DNA of 64,000 bases, from NCBI RefSeq assembly GCF_024758005.1, contig NZ_CP103288.1, forward strand, positions 124,001 to 188,000. The letters run 5' to 3'. A program made the position numbers and the translations under genes. Below, in pieces: positions 51,227 through 60,372 of this stretch (position 1 is its first letter; every line of letters starts with the position of its first letter). This stretch comes from Pseudarthrobacter sp. NS4 (GTDB lineage: Bacteria > Actinomycetota > Actinomycetes > Actinomycetales > Micrococcaceae). The notes under the pieces were generated by a model, which worked only from the letters and a program-made list of their open reading frames with translations, made no database searches and was not told the DNA's origin.

Positions 51227-51931
51227 ATGTCCCGACCAAAGAACTCCGGCAAGCCTGCAGGGAGAGTGGACCGTGGATCGCAGCCGGTCCCTGGCAGCAC
51301 CAGCCTCAAGCAACAGCGTGCGGCAGACATCCAGCAGAAGCTTGCCGGACACAAAGCCCAACACCGCAGACAACGGCGCAACCGGCTCATCCTGATTATC
51401 ACAGCCTGGACTGTGGGTGCCGCCCTGGTGGCCGGCCTGGTCGTCTTCGCCGTCACCAGCACAATGCCCAAAACTCCGCCGGCCGCCATTGAGGGCGTCC
51501 AAACGCTTTCAGGGCTCAGTGCCAACCATGTGAACGGGCCGGTCGAGTACCCGCAGGCCCCTCCGGCGGGTGGGGATCATTCCCAGATTCCGCTCAATTG
51601 CGCCGTGTACACGGAGTCCGTGCCCAACGAAAACGCGGTGCATTCCCTTGAACACGGAGCGGTGTGGGTGACCTACGACCCCGAGGCGGTCAGCGGCGAA
51701 CAGCTGGAGCTGCTGCGCAGGGATATCCCGTCGACCTACGCAATCCTCTCGCCCTACGAGGGCCTTCCGTCCCCTGTCATCGCTTCCGCCTGGGGTGCGC
51801 AGCTGAAGGCCTCGAGCGCTGATGACCCGCGGATCAAGGACTTCATCTCCAAATACCGGAGCGCAAAGTCAGCGCCGGAGCCCGGTGCACCCTGCACCGG
51901 GGGACTGGACGGCCCCGGCAAGCTCACGTAG
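51227..51931 (+). CDS. DUF3105 domain protein
   Basis: 234 residues. Basic cytoplasmic N-terminus, one membrane anchor (LILIITAWTVGAALVAGLVV), then the extracytoplasmic DUF3105 domain with conserved GGDHSQIPLNCAVY and NENAVHSLEHGAVWVTY; His and Cys residues there suggest metal binding. The ATG at 51227 follows AAAGG...AGGG. Divergent from the BlaI-like gene and under the shared operator; the CopA fusion follows. Confidence 0.88.
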   Translation: MSRPKNSGKPAGRVDRGSQPVPGSTSLKQQRAADIQQKLAGHKAQHRRQRRNRLILIITAWTVGAALVAGLVVFAVTSTMPKTPPAAIEGVQTLSGLSANHVNGPVEYPQAPPAGGDHSQIPLNCAVYTESVPNENAVHSLEHGAVWVTYDPEAVSGEQLELLRRDIPSTYAILSPYEGLPSPVIASAWGAQLKASSADDPRIKDFISKYRSAKSAPEPGAPCTGGLDGPGKLT

Positions 51932-52107
51932 CGGCCCCTGCAGCTTTATTCCGGCCAGGCACGGACGGAGGGCGGGGAAGTGATGATGCTTTTATTTCAT
52001 CGCGGCACGACTTTTACTCCCGTCAGGCATAGGCCGCCTATCAGGGCTGTGATCAGCATGCGTATGTGGAGGATCGAGCAGAATTACGAAAGCAGGCGAA
52101 GGGCAGA

Positions 52108-54885
52108 ATGAACATTGTCGACCTGGTAGTCATTCTTGGCGGGGCTGCGCTCATCGGTTTTCTGGCCTGGTATTTCTTCGCCCCCCGCAGGGCCGTCTCC
52201 GCTGAACTGCACGGAGGCGTGCAACAGGTGGATATCGCCGTCCGGGGCGGTTACTCCCCTGATCTTGTCCGTGTCACCGCGGGAGTCCCGGTCCGTCTTC
52301 GTTTCAACCGGCAGGACAACAGCGACTGCACCAGCCGTGTTGTTTTCCCGGATCTGCGTAAAAGCGTGTCTCTCGCGGCCTTCGACACCACAGCTGTCGA
52401 TCTCCTTGTTGAAGAGCCTGGGGAGTATCCGTGGGCCTGCGGAATGAACATGCTCCATGGCAGGCTGATTGTTGAGTCCGCCGACGGCGGAACTGCAGCC
52501 GGTACTGAAAATGCCGGCCGCGGTGGCGCTCCCTTGCCCGCTTCCCAGGCAGCCGCGGCACGGGACCGGGGCGGGGAGACGGCCCGGGCAGTGGGAGTCG
52601 GGCCCATGGTGGAGTGGCAGGGCGGTCCTGTACGTGCGGATTTCATGCTTCCCGGTGCCCTGAGCAGCCTGCCCCGGGACAGCGGGCCCGCGGAGGCGGA
52701 ACTGCGTGGGATAGCGGGAGTGGACAGCGCCACCGTCAACTTCGGTGCCGAGCGCGCCGTGGTGCTGTACGACCCGACCCAGGCCGAGGTTAAGGCCCTG
52801 GAACAAGTGGCGAAAGCCACGGGTTTCCCTGCTCGCCTGCGCGCCGAACCTGGCTCCTCAGGCACAGAGGACGCGGAGGCCGCGGCGCGCGAGGATGAAC
52901 TGAAGGATCTGCGCTGGCGGGTCGGTCTGGGTACGGTGCTCACGCTGCCGGTGCTGTACGCGGTCATGGGAGAGCACTTCCTCGGAGACCAGTACGTGCC
53001 GGATATCCTGCAGAGCCCGTTGACCCAGCTGCTGCTGACACTGCCGGTCATGTTCGTCGTCGGCTGGCCCATCCACCGCATCGGCTGGCGGGCCCTGGCC
53101 AACCGCTCCGCGGAAATGAACAGCCTTATTACGCTGGGCACCACGGCTGCCTTCGGCTACAGCCTGGTCGTGACCTTTGCCCCGCAGCTTCTTCCGCCGG
53201 ATGTGCGCGAGGTGTACTACGAGGTGGTGTCCTTCATTATCACGGTGATCCTGCTGGGCCGCGTGGTGGAGGCCCGGGCCCGTGCGGGCACGGGTAACGC
53301 CATCCGTTCACTCGTGGCGCTCACGCCCGCGACGGCGAAGGTGCTGCGGGGCGGACAGGAAATTGAGACGGCCGTCGAAGACGTCCAGCCGGGGGATGAG
53401 ATCCGCGTCCGGCCAGGTGAAAAGATCCCGGTCGACGGCGAGGTGATCGATGGCCGCTCGGCGGTGGACGAGTCGATGGTTACCGGTGAGAGCGTGCCCG
53501 TGACCAAGCAGGTCGGGGACATTGTCATCGGCGCGACCGTTAACAGCACCGGCGTTTTCACGATGCGCGCCACCCGGGTCGGGGCCGACACTGCGCTGGC
53601 ACAGATCATCAGGCTCGTCCAGGAAGCCCAGAGCTCTAAAGCGCCGATCCAACGGCTGGCCGACGCTGTATCGGGTTACTTCGTGCCCGCCGTCGTTTTC
53701 ATTGCAATAATAACTTTCGTCCTGTGGTTCACGGTGGGCGATTCCCTGTCCTTGGCCGTCGTTGCCGCCGTCAGCGTGCTGATCATCGCCTGCCCCTGTG
53801 CGCTGGGGCTCGCCACTCCGCTGTCGATCATGGTCGCCAGCGGCAAGGGCGCCTCCCTCGGGGTCCTCGTCAAGAGCGCCGCCGCCCTGGAAACAGTGCA
53901 CAAGCTTCACACCGTCGTGCTGGACAAAACGGGGACGCTGACCCGCGGGAAGCCGGCCTTGACAGACACCGCCCCCGCCCAGGGCTTCGACGCCGGCGAG
54001 CTGTTGCGCCTCGCTGGGGCAGCGGAAGCGAACAGCGAACATCCCCTTGCCGCGGCCATCGTCAGCGGTGCCCGCGAAAAAGCCGGGAACCTTCCGCAGG
54101 CAACGGCTTTCGACTCGGTCACCGGCAAGGGCATCCGTGCCACAGTGGAAAACCGGGAGGTGCTGGTCGGGAACTCCCTGCTCCTCTCCGATGCCGGCAT
54201 CAACATTTCGGGGCTGCAGCCTGACGCCGAACGTTTCGCACATGAGGGCAAAACCGCGATGTATGCGGCCATCGACGGACAGCCAGCCGGTGTCCTCGCC
54301 GTCGCAGACACCCTCAAACCCGACTCCGTCGAGGCCGTCGCGGAACTGCGCCGGCGCGGACTTGAGGTGGTCATGATCACCGGGGACAACCGGGCCACGG
54401 CTGAAGCGATCGCCCGGCAGACAGGCATCGAACGCGTCCTTGCCGACGTGCTGCCCCAGGACAAGTCAGCTGAAATCCGTTCGCTTCAGGACGAGGGAAA
54501 GCTCGTGGCCATGGTCGGTGATGGCATCAATGACGCCCCCGCCCTGGCTCAGGCCGATGTCGGGATCGCTATCGGAACCGGAACCGACGTGGCCATCGAG
54601 GCCGCAGACGTGACGCTCATGTCCGGGGAGCTGTCCGGACTGGGCAAGACTGTCGCCCTGTCCCGGGCCACCATGCGCAACATTCGGCAAAACCTCGTGC
54701 TCGCCTTCGGTTACAACACCGCAGCCATCCCCCTCGCGGCCGGGCTGCTCTACCCGTGGACCGGAGCGCTGCTCTCGCCCATGGTCGCCGGCGCCGCCAT
54801 GGCGCTCTCCAGCATCAGCGTAGTAGTCAACTCCAGCCGCCTAAATGCCTTCAAGGCACCAACAGAAGGGAAACAAAGCCGATGA
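52108..54885 (+). CDS. Copper P1B-type ATPase with N-terminal cupredoxin domain
   Basis: Cu(I)-exporting ATPase, 925 residues. Residues 1-25 form a membrane anchor; 35-123 a cupredoxin-like domain with Cys74 and Cys111 ([10 protein letters not shown]); 175-246 a heavy-metal-associated fold lacking the CxxC pair. The ATPase core follows: CPC (562-564), DKTGT (Asp606), SEHPLA, GDGIND (from 804), membrane YN in GYNTAA and MALSS in the last helix, the Cu(I) pattern. The ATG at 52108 follows GAAGGG; a GTG at 52066 is in frame. The fusion suggests capture of external copper and transport coupled in one chain (inference). Confidence 0.93.
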   Translation: MNIVDLVVILGGAALIGFLAWYFFAPRRAVSAELHGGVQQVDIAVRGGYSPDLVRVTAGVPVRLRFNRQDNSDCTSRVVFPDLRKSVSLAAFDTTAVDLLVEEPGEYPWACGMNMLHGRLIVESADGGTAAGTENAGRGGAPLPASQAAAARDRGGETARAVGVGPMVEWQGGPVRADFMLPGALSSLPRDSGPAEAELRGIAGVDSATVNFGAERAVVLYDPTQAEVKALEQVAKATGFPARLRAEPGSSGTEDAEAAAREDELKDLRWRVGLGTVLTLPVLYAVMGEHFLGDQYVPDILQSPLTQLLLTLPVMFVVGWPIHRIGWRALANRSAEMNSLITLGTTAAFGYSLVVTFAPQLLPPDVREVYYEVVSFIITVILLGRVVEARARAGTGNAIRSLVALTPATAKVLRGGQEIETAVEDVQPGDEIRVRPGEKIPVDGEVIDGRSAVDESMVTGESVPVTKQVGDIVIGATVNSTGVFTMRATRVGADTALAQIIRLVQEAQSSKAPIQRLADAVSGYFVPAVVFIAIITFVLWFTVGDSLSLAVVAAVSVLIIACPCALGLATPLSIMVASGKGASLGVLVKSAAALETVHKLHTVVLDKTGTLTRGKPALTDTAPAQGFDAGELLRLAGAAEANSEHPLAAAIVSGAREKAGNLPQATAFDSVTGKGIRATVENREVLVGNSLLLSDAGINISGLQPDAERFAHEGKTAMYAAIDGQPAGVLAVADTLKPDSVEAVAELRRRGLEVVMITGDNRATAEAIARQTGIERVLADVLPQDKSAEIRSLQDEGKLVAMVGDGINDAPALAQADVGIAIGTGTDVAIEAADVTLMSGELSGLGKTVALSRATMRNIRQNLVLAFGYNTAAIPLAAGLLYPWTGALLSPMVAGAAMALSSISVVVNSSRLNAFKAPTEGKQSR

Positions 54886-54949
54886 CAACGACAGGGAAAA
54901 CCCGCCCGCGCAGCGTGCAATCGGGTAGCGCCGGGAAGGAGAAAACGGC

Positions 54950-55237
54950 ATGTTCGACTGTGACACTGACGGCACGATGATGGGAATGATGGGCCCTGGC
55001 GGAATGATGGGCGGCGGCATGATGGTCTTCGGGATCCTACTGACGTTGGCGCTGTTCGCCTTAGCAGTCCTTGGTATCTGGGCTCTCATTGTTTGGCTGC
55101 GGAACAATCGGGCTGCCGCCACGGTGTCAGCCCCGGCCGGAGGTAACCGGGCCCGGGAGGTGCTGGAGGAACGGTACGCGCGGGGCGAACTGACCACTGA
55201 AGAATATCGGGAACGGCGTGAAGTCATCGGCGGGTAG
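54950..55237 (+). CDS. SHOCT-domain small membrane protein
   Basis: 95 residues: Met/Gly-rich start (MMGMMGPGGMMGGGMM), a membrane segment (ILLTLALFALAVLGIWALIV), and a C-terminal SHOCT motif (AREVLEERYARGELTTEEYRE). The Met cluster outside the membrane could bind copper. AAGGAG precedes the ATG. It lies 64 bp after the copper ATPase on the same strand. Confidence 0.85.
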   Translation: MFDCDTDGTMMGMMGPGGMMGGGMMVFGILLTLALFALAVLGIWALIVWLRNNRAAATVSAPAGGNRAREVLEERYARGELTTEEYRERREVIGG

Positions 55238-55430
55238 GCCCGGAAGATCCTCCGCCGCACACGCGATCCCACCCCAGTGAGCGACGATGCCTAGTGAGCT
55301 ATACATCCGATCTAAGTGGTGCTGGAGATTTGCCCGTGAGCGGTGCATCTGAGACCTCGAAGGCCAAGCGAGCCTTCGGGGCCTCAACTGCAAGTAATAG
55401 GTGAACAACAACGAGAAAGCGAATAAATGT

Positions 55431-56135
55431 ATGAATGACGATGCTATGGATATGACGTCTATGGAAACTGCACTACCTGGCTGGTTGACCCCGGTGTCCT
55501 GGTTCTTTGTCGCGGTGGGAGTAATCAGTGCAGCGCTGGTGCTGTACGACATTTACGGTCGGCGCCGCCACCAGCCCAACGCTGCCATGGGATTCGTGTG
55601 GCCGGTTTCGGCCCTATACCTCGGGCCCTTCGGCCTCTGGCTCTACAACCATTGGGGTAAGAACGCTTCGCGGGGCAGGGGCGAGCAGACGGAAGACCTA
55701 CACAGGAGAACACTCGCAGGTGGAGTCCCAGGCGGAGCAGCTGCGACCGTGGGACACTTCATCGGGGTTCCACTCGTGGTGGCCAGCGGACTCACTATCG
55801 CAGGAACGAACCTGTGGGTACTGATTATTGTCATCGCTTTGCTGGCCATCGCATTGCTGTTCGCCTTTGAGTACTTTTTTGCGTCCGCAGACCGGCACGG
55901 CCCGACGGGAAAGAGTGCCGGTACCGCCTTGCTGACCGCCGTCGTCACTGTCCTCGCCTTCGACATCGGCATGGGCGGATGGATGCTTTCCATGCACTTC
56001 GGCAATTTCATGCCGGCCCCTACCGACATCAGCTTCTTCTTCCTCATGCAAATCGGCCTGGTTCTAGGTTTCTTCACCGCATACCCGGCCGTCCGCTGGC
56101 TCATCCAGCGTCGCGTCAAAGTCGTCTCGCTGTAG
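55431..56135 (+). CDS. DUF4396 domain membrane protein
   Basis: About 234 residues with six predicted membrane segments. Features include WLTPVSWFFVAVGVISAALV, a GHFIGVPLVVASGLTIAG helix with His, and MGGWMLSMHFGNFMPAP with several Met/His. DUF4396 proteins often accompany copper genes. The start is uncertain: ATG 55431 is used, GTG 55401 and ATG 55446 are also in frame, and no strong ribosome-binding site is visible. Likely the last gene of the copper ATPase group. Confidence 0.8.
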   Translation: MNDDAMDMTSMETALPGWLTPVSWFFVAVGVISAALVLYDIYGRRRHQPNAAMGFVWPVSALYLGPFGLWLYNHWGKNASRGRGEQTEDLHRRTLAGGVPGGAAATVGHFIGVPLVVASGLTIAGTNLWVLIIVIALLAIALLFAFEYFFASADRHGPTGKSAGTALLTAVVTVLAFDIGMGGWMLSMHFGNFMPAPTDISFFFLMQIGLVLGFFTAYPAVRWLIQRRVKVVSL

Positions 56136-56256
56136 TCGTTGCGGATGCAAGGCGAGGAGTTTTATGGCAGGGCCTGCGGTGTGCTGAACAGTGCGTCATG
56201 CGCCGGGCCCGCCGCCGATGCAGGCAAGCTTGCAACGAGCCGCGGCAGCCGCCGAC

Positions 56257-56312
56257 GCAATCTCTCGGTAATCGCCAACAGCTAGCAATCTCTCGGTAAT
56301 CGCCAACAGCTA
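56257..56312 (+). repeat. Perfect 28-bp tandem duplication
   Basis: The unit beginning GCAATCTCTCGGTAATCG occurs twice head-to-tail with no mismatch (56257-56284, 56285-56312), just before the third hairpin/dif-like element. It may be a recent slippage or a recombination scar. Confidence 0.9.
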
Positions 56313-56334
56313 ACAGAACCTTCTTTGGCAGGTA

Positions 56335-56400
56335 GAGAGGCTTTTTCAAGCCTCTCCCCCGGGCTGATTTCAAGGGCCGATAACGGATATTCCGTTAAGC
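56335..56400 (+). other. Hairpin plus dif-like site, copy 3
   Basis: A 9-bp-stem hairpin GAGAGGCTT/AAGCCTCTC (56335-56356) is followed by CCCCCGGGC and a dif-like 28-mer (56373-56400) with arms AGGGCCGATAA and TTCCGTTAAGC around CGGATA. The order hairpin, C-rich stretch, dif-like site matches copies 1 and 2, but the long inverted repeat of those copies is absent. Here TAACGGA-TAT-TCCGTTA is a perfect palindrome. Confidence 0.5.
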
Positions 56401-56423
56401 TGTGACGGTGAGCATCGGCCGGT

Positions 56424-57536
56424 TCAGCCAGGTAACAGGCGGGCGGTCTGGTTCCTGGCGAAAAGGCCTGCCCGGCTGGCGGGGATGAGCCACTGGGCTG
56501 CCAGGGTGTGGCCGCGTTGACGGGACCGGCTGGTTTTTCGGTGGCTGGATTCGTAGCGCAGCAGCGCGGTCGCCGGATCGTGGGGGGATTCGGCCAGGAA
56601 GTCAGCGAGCGTGAATGCCCCTTGCATGGCCAGACTGGAACCATCGCCGAACAGCGAAACGCAGGATGCGGCGTCCCCTAGCAGGCCCACACGTCCCCAG
56701 GACCAGCTGGGTATCCTCACTTGACTGATGGCGTCGAAGTACAAGTCGTCCGCGGCGCTCACTTGCTCGTGCAGACCCGGCAGTTCCGGCACATTCCAAT
56801 TCATGCCGCCATAGGCGCTGAGGACAACGCGCTTTTGATCTTGAAGGTCTCGGTAATCGGCGCGTGGATGGGGCGGAGCGCGGAAGATGAAGCCAACTCC
56901 TGCGGTGCCGAGGACGGGATGTACTGTCAGCGACCTTCCTGGGCGGTTGTACATCAGCACGGTGTAGGGATCCGTAGCTGCCCGGCCGAGCGACATCGTA
57001 GCGATGTAGAGGCCGAGCGGGCGCACGCAGCGATCTTCAGGGCCAAAGATTAGCTCCCGGACCCTGGAATGCAGCCCGTCGGCGCCGATGACGAGGTCGA
57101 AGCGGCGCGGTCGGGACTGAGCAAAGGCAACGTTGACGCCGCCGAGTTCGGTGTACAACGCGGTGATTGAGTCACCGAACAGGAATTCAACATCGTCCTG
57201 TGCTGCCTCGCAAAGAATGCAGGCGAGGTCTGCCCGGGATATCTCGACGTCATCTCCCCGAGGCCTGCCAATCCGAATCGGTCCGATCCGATGTCCTGTT
57301 GGTGTTACCAAGGCAAGGTCCGGGGCGCGGGTACTGCGTTCCTTGAGGCGCTCCAGGACACCCATACTCCGCGCAACCTCGGTCGCCAGCCCATGGACAT
57401 CCACAGGGGCGCCGCTGGAGGGCAACCCCTGGGCACGCTCGACAACCGAAACCTGAAAGCCATATCGGGCCAGCCAGAACGCGAGCGTCGAACCAGCTAT
57501 GCCAGCCCCGCAGATCAGGACTCTTACTTGTCCCAT
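56424..57536 (-). CDS. FAD-dependent monooxygenase
   Basis: 370-residue flavoprotein of the p-hydroxybenzoate hydroxylase type. FAD motifs: GAGIAGSTLAFWLARYG at the N-terminus, the DG motif VIGADGLHSRVR, and the GD motif LLGDAASCVSLFGDGSSLA. Members hydroxylate aromatic compounds or inactivate antibiotics such as tetracycline or rifampicin; nothing here fixes the substrate. No regulator or aromatic-pathway genes are adjacent. Confidence 0.87.
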   Translation of the reverse strand: MGQVRVLICGAGIAGSTLAFWLARYGFQVSVVERAQGLPSSGAPVDVHGLATEVARSMGVLERLKERSTRAPDLALVTPTGHRIGPIRIGRPRGDDVEISRADLACILCEAAQDDVEFLFGDSITALYTELGGVNVAFAQSRPRRFDLVIGADGLHSRVRELIFGPEDRCVRPLGLYIATMSLGRAATDPYTVLMYNRPGRSLTVHPVLGTAGVGFIFRAPPHPRADYRDLQDQKRVVLSAYGGMNWNVPELPGLHEQVSAADDLYFDAISQVRIPSWSWGRVGLLGDAASCVSLFGDGSSLAMQGAFTLADFLAESPHDPATALLRYESSHRKTSRSRQRGHTLAAQWLIPASRAGLFARNQTARLLPG

Positions 57537-57656
57537 GCATGTGAGCGTAGTGCACCGTTCCTCAGCCCCCTACAGCCAAACGACCTTCGTCCACGCCGCA
57601 AGATTTCGCCGCTCGTGCGGACACTTGGAAAAAGCCTGTCAACGGCAACTTAGAAA

Positions 57657-57706
57657 TGACCGGTGGCGGCAGGTGTTTGACCGGTCGCGGCAAGTATTTT
57701 TGGACA
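57657..57706 (-). mobile_element. IS21-type terminal end
   Basis: Two 21-bp direct repeats beginning TGACCGGT (57657-57677 and 57678-57698, 17 of 21 identical) are followed by TTTTTGGACA. Multiple terminal repeats ending in TGTCCA (minus strand) are typical of IS21-family elements. The rest of the element is represented only by the istB scrap. Confidence 0.6.
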
Positions 57707-57711
57707 GGGTC

Positions 57712-57745
57712 AGGCGCCCCGGGCGTGCCGGGTTTCGGGGCGCCT
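57712..57745 (-). terminator. Hairpin after the istB remnant
   Basis: AGGCGCCCCG (57712-57721) pairs with CGGGGCGCCT (57736-57745), a 10-bp stem with a 14-nt loop just past the istB remnant's stop. No U-run is seen. Confidence 0.5.
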
Positions 57746-57759
57746 GTCCAGGTTTTGGG

Positions 57760-58130
57760 TTAGCTCATGGGGCGGGTTCCTTTCTCGTTTTGGGCTTGCA
57801 TGAGCCGGACGGACTCGCCGCTGGTTTGGCAGAGGTGGGCGTGGTGGAGGAGCCGGTCTACGGTCGCGGTGGCGATGGTTTTGGGCATGAGCTCATCGAA
57901 CCCGGAGGGGTGCATGTTCGAGCTGATCGCGAGAGACCATTCTTGTAGGAGGCTTCCACGATGCGGTAGAAGCCTTCGGCGGCGTCGGCGGAGCACCGGC
58001 AGGAGACCTATGTCATCGATGCAGATCAAAGCACGTTGGTGGCGCGGGTGATGGCTTTGTTGACGCTGTCATCGATGCGGTGCCGGCGCACGAGGGCGCC
58101 GAGGTCTTCCATGCTGCGGGTAAGGGAGGG
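57760..58130 (-). pseudogene. istB-like ATPase remnant (IS21 family)
   Basis: The C-terminal half of the IS21 transposition helper protein can be followed through several frames: LVRRHRIDDSVNKAITRATN, then ICIDDIGLLPV, then (shifted) DAAEGFYRIVEASYK, then EWSLAISSN, HPSGFDELMPKTIATATVDRLLHHAH. At least two frameshifts are present and the P-loop region and istA are missing, so it cannot act. Confidence 0.82.
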
Positions 58131-58397
58131 GCGGTGCCAGCGGTCTTTCTCCAGCATAATGCCGTAAGGGACGTCGGTGCTGGCTTCCACGGTGAACAGC
58201 GATCGGCTCCGGCGGATGATCAGAATCCCGCGCCGGTCGCCGGGTGCTGCGGCTGCGCGGACCTGTTCCACGGCGCGGTCCAGGCCGTCCTGCAAAGATT
58301 CCTGGCTTTCGGCAATCACCTGGAGGAACCTGGGTTTTGGCGGACCGGGATGGGGGCATCGGGTGCAGTAGCGGTCATAGGCAACGTTTCCCTCCAT
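58026..58397 (-). CDS. Small ORF fused to istB debris
   Basis: An open frame from 58397 encodes about 123 residues. The first 75 include GDRRGILIIRRSRSLFTVEA and DVPYGIMLE, a pattern I associate with a widespread short Arthrobacter protein of unknown function (RGIL-TRH-type). After KDRWHRP it continues into the istB remnant. The original stop has apparently been lost to an IS21 insertion and deletion. Whether it is expressed is unknown. Confidence 0.45.
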   Translation of the reverse strand: MEGNVAYDRYCTRCPHPGPPKPRFLQVIAESQESLQDGLDRAVEQVRAAAAPGDRRGILIIRRSRSLFTVEASTDVPYGIMLEKDRWHRPSLTRSMEDLGALVRRHRIDDSVNKAITRATNVL

Positions 58398-59037
58398 CTG
58401 TTCCGGTGCGGCCTTGCGCACGGAGACGGTTCTTGTTCAGCTTCAGACCTAGCGGGGTGCCGTTATTCCCTGGTTCGGACGGAAAAACCAGGATGCTGTG
58501 CCGTGATCTGACGCCCGTTAGGCCTCCAACAGCATCGACGTTTCCCGGAACCGAAGCTTCCGATCTCCCTGATTGTGTCAAGCCCGTGATAGCTTGGCCC
58601 CCGCCGGTCAGGCGACGGATCGCACTGCGCGGCCGTCGAAGGGTGAGATCGCTCCGACATCTCACAAAGGAAAAACTCTATGAGGGGGTGGGCCCGGACG
58701 TTATATTGATGCCCGGATTAACATGCGTCCTTGGCCGGCGCTGACCTTGGGGGACCGTCATTTCTGTTCAGTACTTTTGTTGCGAATGCGGCCGTCCGGC
58801 CGCTCAAATCCGACGCGGTACCCGGTCGATCCTCCCCGCGAAGACCAGCCGTCCGCCCCGATCTGGTGCTGCCCCGACCCTTGGTGTCCCAACTCGATCG
58901 GGCGGCTCAACGGCCGGCTCGGATTCCGCCCGAAAGACAGTACCCGACAGGACATCTGCCAACGATGAACCCATCCGTGCCGAAGCACGCGCAGCCACCG
59001 GCCGGGCAGGCGGACGGTGAGGAGGGATGTGTTAGGT
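58398..59037. other. Gene-poor gap
   Basis: No frame on either strand shows a known family or good start. There is a local AT-richer patch around 58660-58710 (GGAAAAACTC, TTATATTGATG) and a CGGCCGTCCGGCCG palindrome near 58790. I assign no function. Confidence 0.45.
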
Positions 59038-59640
59038 TCAGCTGCCTGCGGCTTCGTCGGCGTGCCTGGTGGATCCGGCCGTGGGCGGTGCTTCCAACCA
59101 GCGTGTCCAGTCTTCGAGCCTGATCGAGGGCCTGCCGAGCAGATACCCCTGACCGGTGGCCATGCCCAGACTGGTGACGGCATCCAGTTCACCGAGGGTT
59201 TCGATTCCTTCCGCGACGAGCACTGCGCCGACTTCCGCAGCGAAGCCGACCATCGCCGTGCCCAGTGCCCGCTGGCCGGGGTCGGTATCGATGCCGGCAA
59301 TGATGTCCCGGTCCAGTTTGATCAGGTCGGGACCGAGCTGCAGGATATGACGCACTATGGATGCTGCCTACACTGCCGACGCGAACCCGAACCCCGCGTC
59401 ATCAAACACGTCTGGCCGCGTCGCGCAGCGGGCTGCGAGACCTCGGCGACGACGCGTGTGCCGTTCTTATGACGGCAGACGGTGACAAGCCCGGACCGTG
59501 CCCCGTCCGTAGCTTGGCCGCTCAGCCTGTTCTCCACGGCGGCGGCCAGATCGTCCCGCTCGATCATCAGACTGAAATGCCGGCCCAGCAACTCAGAAGG
59601 TTCATAGCCGGTCATATCCCGGCAGGCCCTTGGCCCAGGG
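59038..59640 (-). pseudogene. PAS-EAL signalling protein remnant
   Basis: From about 59640 the minus strand encodes the start of a PAS domain (MTGYEPSELLGRHFSLMIER; VTVCRHKNGTRVVAEVS). After a frame break near 59375 it continues directly as the C-terminal half of an EAL phosphodiesterase (DLIKLDRDIIAGIDTD; VLVAEGIETLGELDAV; GQGYLLGRPS) ending at 59038. The EAL signature itself and any GGDEF domain are missing, so cyclic-di-GMP hydrolysis is not expected. Confidence 0.75.
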
Positions 59641-59917
59641 GCGCTTCCGCGAAGGATTCCGCCGTACCGACTCTGAGGGAGGCGGGGAAAGGATGGTGCT
59701 CGTGATTCCCTCCCTCGGTCTGGCCGGGGCCGTGATCGCTGCGGTGATCTGGCGGACCCGACATCAGAGCAAGGCAGGGACATTCCCGCCCGGCGCAGGG
59801 ACGCACCGAATCGGTAAAGCGCCCAGGAATGTTAGGTCGCTGAGAACTTGACCGGGTCAAGGTCTGAAGCTGCCTGCGTGCGGAAAACGCGGTCCTCTGA
59901 GCAATCCGTGAGTTGAA

Positions 59918-60103
59918 TTAGTCCTCGTCGTCCTCGTTCCTGGGCGTGAAGCCGGCACGGTCCACTTTGCGGTGGTTGCGCATTCCGGCAGTTCCTCCCA
60001 GTACCGCCTCGATCAGGGCTACCGCGGCCACAATGATGCCTGCGAAGATGCGGGTGGTGTCCAGGACCAGGCTGTGCCCCTTGGCGGGTGGCGCGGAGGT
60101 CAT
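59918..60103 (-). CDS. Small single-pass membrane protein
   Basis: 61 residues: polar start, one membrane segment (IFAGIIVAAVALIEAVLGG) and a charged tail ending GFTPRNEDDED. Composition and a clean membrane helix support a real gene, but the ribosome-binding site is weak and the family is unknown. Confidence 0.5.
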   Translation of the reverse strand: MTSAPPAKGHSLVLDTTRIFAGIIVAAVALIEAVLGGTAGMRNHRKVDRAGFTPRNEDDED

Positions 60104-60324
60104 CCGGACCGTCGTCGGAAAAGAGCGATCCCCGGAATCCGCGGCAGGCGGTTTTCATGCCGTTCCGGTCTCGCCCGGGCCCTCTGCCATCACGGTTGAC
60201 AGGCAGCTATTTTCCCGCTGCCGAGGCACAGGATCAGATCCGCGCGGGACTTTCGCCCCTGTCCAAGGGGACGAGGCGTGCCGCAAGCAACGCTCGGGTG
60301 CAGTGATACTCGGGTGCGGGGATG

Positions 60325-60358
60325 GCAGGAGCCCGGAGGAGGAGTCCCGGGCTCCTGC
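60325..60358 (+). terminator. Hairpin terminator between convergent regions
   Basis: GCAGGAGCCCGG (60325-60336) pairs perfectly with CCGGGCTCCTGC (60347-60358); GTCTTTT follows on the plus strand. It lies 14 bp past the stop of the DUF2382 gene on the other strand and may serve both directions. Confidence 0.7.
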
Positions 60359-60372
60359 GTCTTTTCGTGTTC

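Noticed and set aside
54882..54980. 32-codon ORF overlapping the copper ATPase stop as ATGA
   Set aside because: It overlaps the start of the SHOCT gene in another frame, and its sequence is polar with no recognisable feature.
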